Below, in pieces: positions 60,124-64,000 of a stretch of 64,000 nt of DNA. The notes beneath the pieces were generated by a model. That model was not told the origin of the DNA. It was given only the letters and a program-made list of their open reading frames with translations, and did not search any database. How positions within the stretch are numbered: the stretch's first letter is position 1; each line of letters begins with the position of its first letter. Source of the DNA: RPQJ01 sp963731105 (GTDB lineage Bacteria; Pseudomonadota; Gammaproteobacteria; Steroidobacterales; Steroidobacteraceae); contig CAVSUM010000016.1 in the NCBI GenBank assembly GCA_963731105.1, positions 62,001 through 126,000 on the forward strand. The letters are read 5' to 3'. Made by a program: the position numbers and the translations under genes.

Positions 60124-60318
60124 TTATTCCTGGCCTTCCTCGGCCACCGGCTTCTCGATCACCTTCTTGCCGCGGTAGAAACCGTCAGGCGTGATGCGAT
60201 GACGCAGGTGCGTTTCGCCGCTGGTGCGGTCGACCGACAATGCCGGGCTCGCCAGCTTGTCGTGCGATCGGCGCATGCCGCGCGTCGAAGGGGTCCTGCG
60301 GCTCTTTTGAACTGCCAT
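60124..60318 (-). CDS. rpmF: 50S ribosomal protein L32
   Basis: 64 residues, begins MAVQKSRRTPSTRGMRRSHD, the standard L32 N-terminus. It lacks the C-terminal zinc Cys pairs (C- type). 21 nt after yceD and 19 nt before plsX, the conserved order. Confidence 0.97.
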   Translation of the reverse strand: MAVQKSRRTPSTRGMRRSHDKLASPALSVDRTSGETHLRHRITPDGFYRGKKVIEKPVAEEGQE

Positions 60319-60339
60319 GATGTCGTCTCCTGTCGCGGG

Positions 60340-60861
60340 TCAGTGACTGCCCTTGTCGAGCAGCTCCCGCAGGTTCGCAAAAGGTTTCTGCGTCTCGTCC
60401 GCCGCGGCTTCGTCCTCGCCCACGGCGAGCGCGGCAACCGCCGCACCGCATTCCGCGGCCGTCTCGTGCATCGGCACCAGCGGCAGGCCGAGCAGCACCT
60501 GTTCCTCGATCAACTCGGTGACCGACAGCCGCTCGGCATCGCCGAGCAGCGGCTCGTAGCCACCGGGCACCTCGTCCGTGTCGCGCGCCACCACCACGAG
60601 CAGCGCCGACTCATCCAGCGCGCAAGCGCACGGCTTGAGGCAACGCTGGCAGGCGAGGTATGTCACGCCCTCGACCTGCACCGCGACCGTGACGCGGCCG
60701 TCGAACTTGCCGAACTCCAGCTGCGCACGCACCTGCGTGCCCTCGAATGCTCCGGCCTCGCCGACCCGCGGCAACTGCGCCAGGTTCAGGCGACGCTCGA
60801 GCCTTGCCGCGCGTCCGGCAAGCTCGACCGCATTGACTAGATCGGCCGGGGCGGGCGACAT
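60340..60861 (-). CDS. yceD: YceD (DUF177) protein, 23S rRNA accumulation factor
   Basis: 173 residues. C-x2-C pair in YLACQRCLKPC and the DUF177 block LSVTELIEEQVLLGLPLVP. In other bacteria YceD is co-transcribed with rpmF and needed for 23S rRNA accumulation. The ATG is only about 10 nt from a near-consensus -10, which implies a very short leader. Confidence 0.9.
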   Translation of the reverse strand: MSPAPADLVNAVELAGRAARLERRLNLAQLPRVGEAGAFEGTQVRAQLEFGKFDGRVTVAVQVEGVTYLACQRCLKPCACALDESALLVVVARDTDEVPGGYEPLLGDAERLSVTELIEEQVLLGLPLVPMHETAAECGAAVAALAVGEDEAAADETQKPFANLRELLDKGSH

Positions 60862-60870
60862 GGGGCGCGT

Positions 60871-60899
60871 ATAATAGGGACCGCCCTCCCCGGTGTCAA
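60871..60899 (-). promoter_or_regulatory. Near-consensus sigma-70 promoter of yceD-rpmF-plsX
   Basis: Minus strand TTGACA, 17-bp spacer, TATTAT: five of six at -10 and six of six at -35. The -10 ends 9 nt before the yceD ATG, so transcription would start 2-4 nt before the start codon. A 7-bp hairpin with T5 loop (ATCCTTG-TTTTT-CAAGGAT, about 60917-60936) lies between it and maf. Confidence 0.85.
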
Positions 60900-60958
60900 A
60901 ATGAATTCGCGCTTAAATCCTTGTTTTTCAAGGATCAGCGCCGGTCCCGGAGCACGCC

Positions 60959-61552
60959 TTGAGCGCCCTCGACGCCCCCCGCCTGATTCTGGCCTCGACG
61001 TCGACCTACCGACGCGAGTTGCTGGCTCGCCTGCGCGTACCGTTCGAGTGCCAGGCGCCGGGGTGCGACGAGGCGCGTCTGCCGGACGAGCCAGCCGCAG
61101 CACTCGCCGCGCGACTCGCGCGCCTGAAGGCCGACACGGTCGCGGCACGGCACCCGGGCAGCCTCGTGATCGGCTCGGACCAGGTGGCGGTGCGCGGCGA
61201 CGACATCCTCGGCAAGCCGGGCACCGTGGAGCGCTGCACCGAGCAACTGCTGCAATCGTCCGGCCGCGAGGTCGCGTTCCTCACCGCGGTCCACGTGGTG
61301 GACGGTCGCCACGGTCGTGCCGAGGCACACCTGGACCGTACCTTGGTGCAGTTCCGCACCCTCGACATCGACGAGGTCGCGCGCTACGTCGTCGCCGACC
61401 AGCCGCTCGATTGCGCCGGAGGCTTCAAGGCGGAATCGCTCGGCATCGGCCTGTTCGAGCGCATCGACTCCGCGGACCCGACCGCGCTGACCGGCCTGCC
61501 GCTGATCTGGCTCAGCGGCGCCTTGCGCCGCGCCGGGATCCCGGTGCCTTGA
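60959..61552 (+). CDS. Maf-family nucleoside triphosphate pyrophosphatase (YceF type)
   Basis: 197 residues from a TTG with GGAG upstream. Family blocks: LILASTSTYRRELLARL, VIGSDQVAV, GKPGTVERCTEQL and DCAGGFKAESLGI. YceF-type Maf proteins hydrolyse 7-methyl-GTP. The position between yceD and rluC is that of yceF in E. coli. The 3' end overlaps rluC (convergent) by 41 bp. Confidence 0.92.
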   Translation: MSALDAPRLILASTSTYRRELLARLRVPFECQAPGCDEARLPDEPAAALAARLARLKADTVAARHPGSLVIGSDQVAVRGDDILGKPGTVERCTEQLLQSSGREVAFLTAVHVVDGRHGRAEAHLDRTLVQFRTLDIDEVARYVVADQPLDCAGGFKAESLGIGLFERIDSADPTALTGLPLIWLSGALRRAGIPVP

Positions 61553-62543
61553 GCAGCGCTTCGAGCACCGCGTGCAGCTCCGCGCTGAGCGGGGCGCTGA
61601 CGACCAGCGGCTCCTGGGTGCCTGGCCGGTTCACGCCGATCGACGACGCGTGCAGGAACATGCGGTTCAGGCCGTAGGCCTTGAGGACCTCGTTGCAGTC
61701 CCGGTCACCGTACTTGTCGTCCCCCGCCACCGGGTGGCCAGCGTAGGCCGCGTGGACGCGGATCTGGTGGGTCTTGCCGGTGCCGATCTCCACCTCCAGC
61801 AGCGACGCCACGTTGCCGAAGAACTGCACCGGGCGGAACGTGCTCACCGCCATCTGCCCGTGGGTGCGCACCGCCACGTGCCGCTCGCCGCCACGGCGTT
61901 CGCCGGTCGCCAGCGGCAACTCGATGCGCTTCTGGCCGAGATTCCACTTGCCGCAGACGAGCGCCAGGTAGCGCTTCTCGGTCTGCCCTTCCCGGAGCTG
62001 CGCGTGCAGGTCCCGAAGCGCGGCACGGCGCTTGGCCACGATCAGGCAGCCGCTGGTCTCGCGGTCGAGGCGATGGACCAGGTCGAGTTCCTTCGCGTCC
62101 GGCCGCACCGCCCGCAGCACCTCGATCACGCCGTGGGCCATGCCGCTGCCACCGTGCACTGCCACGCCCGCCGGCTTGTTGAGCACCAGCAGGTCCGGGT
62201 CCTCGTAGACGATCGCGTCGGTGACGAGCTTGGCGAGCGACGGGCTGGGCGGCCGGGCCGTCACGCCTTCGGCGCTGGTGTCCGGACGGCGCACCGGCGG
62301 CAGGCGGATCCGGTCGCCCGCCTCGACCCGCTGGTCCGGCTTGGCGCGCTTGCTGTTGACCCGTACCTCGCCCTTGCGCAGCAGCCGATACACGTGGGTC
62401 CGCGGCACCCCCTTCAGCGTGCGGACCAGGAAATTGTCCAGTCGTTGTCCAGCATCGCCCTCGCCAGCCTCGACGTACTGCACGCCGCCGCCCCCGGCCG
62501 CGGATGAATTCGCGGAGTCCGCTGCCTTTTTCTCGTAAGCCAT
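61512..62543 (-). CDS. rluC: 23S rRNA pseudouridine synthase RluC
   Basis: Modifies U955, U2504 and U2580 of 23S rRNA in E. coli. N-terminal S4 domain (LDNFLVRTLKGVPRTHVYRL) and catalytic domain with LVHRLDRETSGCLIVAK, where the Asp is the nucleophile, then GKTHQIRVHAAYAGHPVAGD. 343 residues. Divergent from rne. Confidence 0.95.
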   Translation of the reverse strand: MAYEKKAADSANSSAAGGGGVQYVEAGEGDAGQRLDNFLVRTLKGVPRTHVYRLLRKGEVRVNSKRAKPDQRVEAGDRIRLPPVRRPDTSAEGVTARPPSPSLAKLVTDAIVYEDPDLLVLNKPAGVAVHGGSGMAHGVIEVLRAVRPDAKELDLVHRLDRETSGCLIVAKRRAALRDLHAQLREGQTEKRYLALVCGKWNLGQKRIELPLATGERRGGERHVAVRTHGQMAVSTFRPVQFFGNVASLLEVEIGTGKTHQIRVHAAYAGHPVAGDDKYGDRDCNEVLKAYGLNRMFLHASSIGVNRPGTQEPLVVSAPLSAELHAVLEALLKAPGSRRGARRR

Positions 62544-62837
62544 TGATTTGCCGGAAGTCGCTTGCTAGAGTCCCATCTTAGTTGGTTCTGACTCGTCAGA
62601 CCATCGCACTGCCGTGGACACGTGCAGGTGCCGCAGCCCGGGCGGGCAGCGGGCTTGTGCACCACCGGCGGGCAAGATGCCAACAAGCCCCAGGATTCGG
62701 TCCGGCGCCCGCACCGTTGCGGTGCGAGCGCCACATAAACAGCTGCATGACACCACGCGCTGCCAGACCTCTCCCGACAGCCACGGCACCCCCCGTCCGG
62801 CCGTTCACGGTCCCTTACGCACACCTTGCGAGGACCG
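62544..62837 (+). promoter_or_regulatory. rluC-rne intergenic region and probable rne leader
   Basis: 294 bp without a gene. In E. coli the long structured rne 5' leader mediates autoregulation by RNase E. This stretch is GC-rich and can fold in many ways, but I cannot identify the known leader hairpin or a clear promoter by eye. Confidence 0.4.
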
Positions 62838-64000
62838 ATGAAAAGAATGCTCGTCAACGCAACTCAGGAAGAAGAGTTGCGGGTCGCACTGGTTGATGGC
62901 CAGCGGATATACGACCTAGACATCGAGATCCCGTCCCGGGAAACCAAGAAAGCCAACGTCTACAAGGGACGCATCACGCGCGTCGAGCCGAGCCTCGAGG
63001 CGTGCTTCGTCGACTACGGCGCCGAGCGCCACGGCTTCCTGCCGCTCAAGGAAGTCTCCAAGGACTTCTTCAAGCCGCGGGCCGAAGGCGCCGAGGGCCG
63101 CCCCGGCATCCGCGACCTGATCGAGGAAGGCCAGGAGGTCATCGTCCAGGTCGAGAAGGAGGAGCGCGGCAACAAGGGTGCGGCGCTCACCACGTTCGTC
63201 AGCCTCGCCGGCCGCTTCCTGGTGCTGATGCCGAACAACCCGCGCGCCGGGGGCGTGTCGCGCCGCATCGAGGGCGACGACCGCGACCAGCTGCGCGAAG
63301 CCATGGACAACCTGCAGATCCCTGACGGCATGGGCGCCATCGTGCGCACCGCCGGCGTCGGCCGCTCGGCCGAGGAGCTGCAGTGGGACGTCAACAACCT
63401 GGTCGACGTCTGGAACGCCATCCAGAACGCCACCGAGGGCCGCCCCGCCCCGTTCCTGATCTACCAGGAGAGCAAGGCGATCCTGCGGGCCCTGCGTGAT
63501 TATCTCTCCGACGACATCGGCGAGATCCTGGTCGACAAGCAGGAGATCTTCGATGAAGCGCGCGAGTACATGCAGCGCTTCATGCCGGGCACGACCCGCA
63601 AGCTCAAGCTCTACGACGACCACGTGCCGCTGTTCACGCGCTACCAGATCGAGAGCCAGATCGAGTCGGCGTATTCGCACAAGGTGAACCTGCCCTCGGG
63701 CGGCTCGATCGTCATCGACCACACCGAGGCGCTGGTGTCGATCGACATCAACTCGGCGCGCAGCACCCGCGGCACCGACATCGAGACCACCGCGCTCAAC
63801 ACCAACCTCGAGGCGGCGGACGAGATCGCCCGCCAGATGCGCCTCAGGGACGTCGGCGGCCTGATCGTCATCGACTTCATCGACATGGAGTCGACCAAGA
63901 ACCAGCGCGCCGTCGAGGATCGCCTGCGCGACGCCGTGAAGCAGGATCGCGCCCGCATCCAGCTCGGGCGCATCTCGCGCTTCGGCCTGCTCGAGCTGTC
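62838..64000 (+). CDS. rne: Ribonuclease E, N-terminal part (gene runs off the window)
   Basis: Principal mRNA-decay and rRNA-processing endonuclease. 387 codons are present. It begins MKRMLVNATQEEELRVALVD, followed by the S1 domain (KANVYKGRITRVEPSLEACF), the 5'-sensor region, and the start of the DNase I-like catalytic domain (VSIDINSARSTRGTDIETTA, VIDFIDMES with the metal-binding Asp). AGGA precedes the ATG. RNase G is excluded by the MKRMLVNA start and by the neighbours. Confidence 0.95.
   Translation, partial: MKRMLVNATQEEELRVALVDGQRIYDLDIEIPSRETKKANVYKGRITRVEPSLEACFVDYGAERHGFLPLKEVSKDFFKPRAEGAEGRPGIRDLIEEGQEVIVQVEKEERGNKGAALTTFVSLAGRFLVLMPNNPRAGGVSRRIEGDDRDQLREAMDNLQIPDGMGAIVRTAGVGRSAEELQWDVNNLVDVWNAIQNATEGRPAPFLIYQESKAILRALRDYLSDDIGEILVDKQEIFDEAREYMQRFMPGTTRKLKLYDDHVPLFTRYQIESQIESAYSHKVNLPSGGSIVIDHTEALVSIDINSARSTRGTDIETTALNTNLEAADEIARQMRLRDVGGLIVIDFIDMESTKNQRAVEDRLRDAVKQDRARIQLGRISRFGLLEL

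Overview
The window is about 68 percent G+C, densely coded on both strands, and carries blocks of gene order typical of Gammaproteobacteria: ruvC-ruvA-ruvB-tolQ-tolR-tolA-tolB-pal-cpoB-queE-queC-tRNA-Lys, dapA / gcvR-bcp, rne / rluC / maf / yceD-rpmF-plsX, and an mla cluster. A lexA-imuA-imuB-dnaE2 mutagenesis cassette, a single large suf operon, a PEP-CTERM protein and a barnase/barstar pair together suggest a high-GC member of the Xanthomonadales/Nevskiales/Steroidobacterales group. That placement is inference from content, not a phylogeny. There is no phage, insertion sequence, CRISPR array or rRNA operon.

Layout. 0-5.2 kb: tyrosine/homogentisate degradation (hppD, hmgA, fumarylacetoacetate hydrolase), a TIR-TPR protein and an exported intradiol dioxygenase. 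5.2-13.6 kb: queuosine genes, the Tol-Pal envelope machine and the RuvABC resolvasome, all on the minus strand. 13.7-16.7 kb: relA followed by a membrane-anchored barnase-like RNase and its barstar. 16.7-22.4 kb: the 2-oxoglutarate dehydrogenase operon sucA-sucB-lpd. 22.6-28.9 kb: an accessory stretch with a secreted unknown, a sugar-dehydrogenase relic, a sigma-54-type promoter with a PEP-CTERM VWA protein, three tRNAs, a toxin-antitoxin pair, GNAT, peroxiredoxin, histidine phosphatase, ApbE and a hairpin array. 28.9-38 kb: dapA, gcvR, bcp, PhoH, BepA and the Mla lipid-transport genes. 38-45.2 kb: the suf Fe-S operon extended with sufT, a Rieske ferredoxin and a SixA phosphatase. 45-50.6 kb: small stress, cupin, SDR, serine dehydratase, DUF481 and CnoX genes. 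50.6-56.9 kb: the SOS mutasome under a double LexA operator. 57-64 kb: an Lpp-like lipoprotein, L,D-transpeptidase, plsX-rpmF-yceD, maf, rluC and rne (cut by the window end).

The most unusual feature is a dispersed family of palindromic elements whose arms are tandem heptamers of the form GNGGRTA (GCGGATA or GGGGGTA). Five copies fill the gap between two co-directional genes: one edge lies 3-7 nt after a stop codon and the other 6-23 nt before the next start. A sixth copy, 96 bp long, lies in frame inside dnaE2. A third, unrelated palindrome lies in frame inside imuB.

A second overall property is about two dozen apparent single-base frameshifts, many in essential or housekeeping genes (sucA, sucB, relA, plsX, dnaE2, sdaA, mlaA) and clustered near 18.9-21.5 kb. 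I read most of these as uncorrected indel errors of the assembly and annotate the affected genes as single loci.
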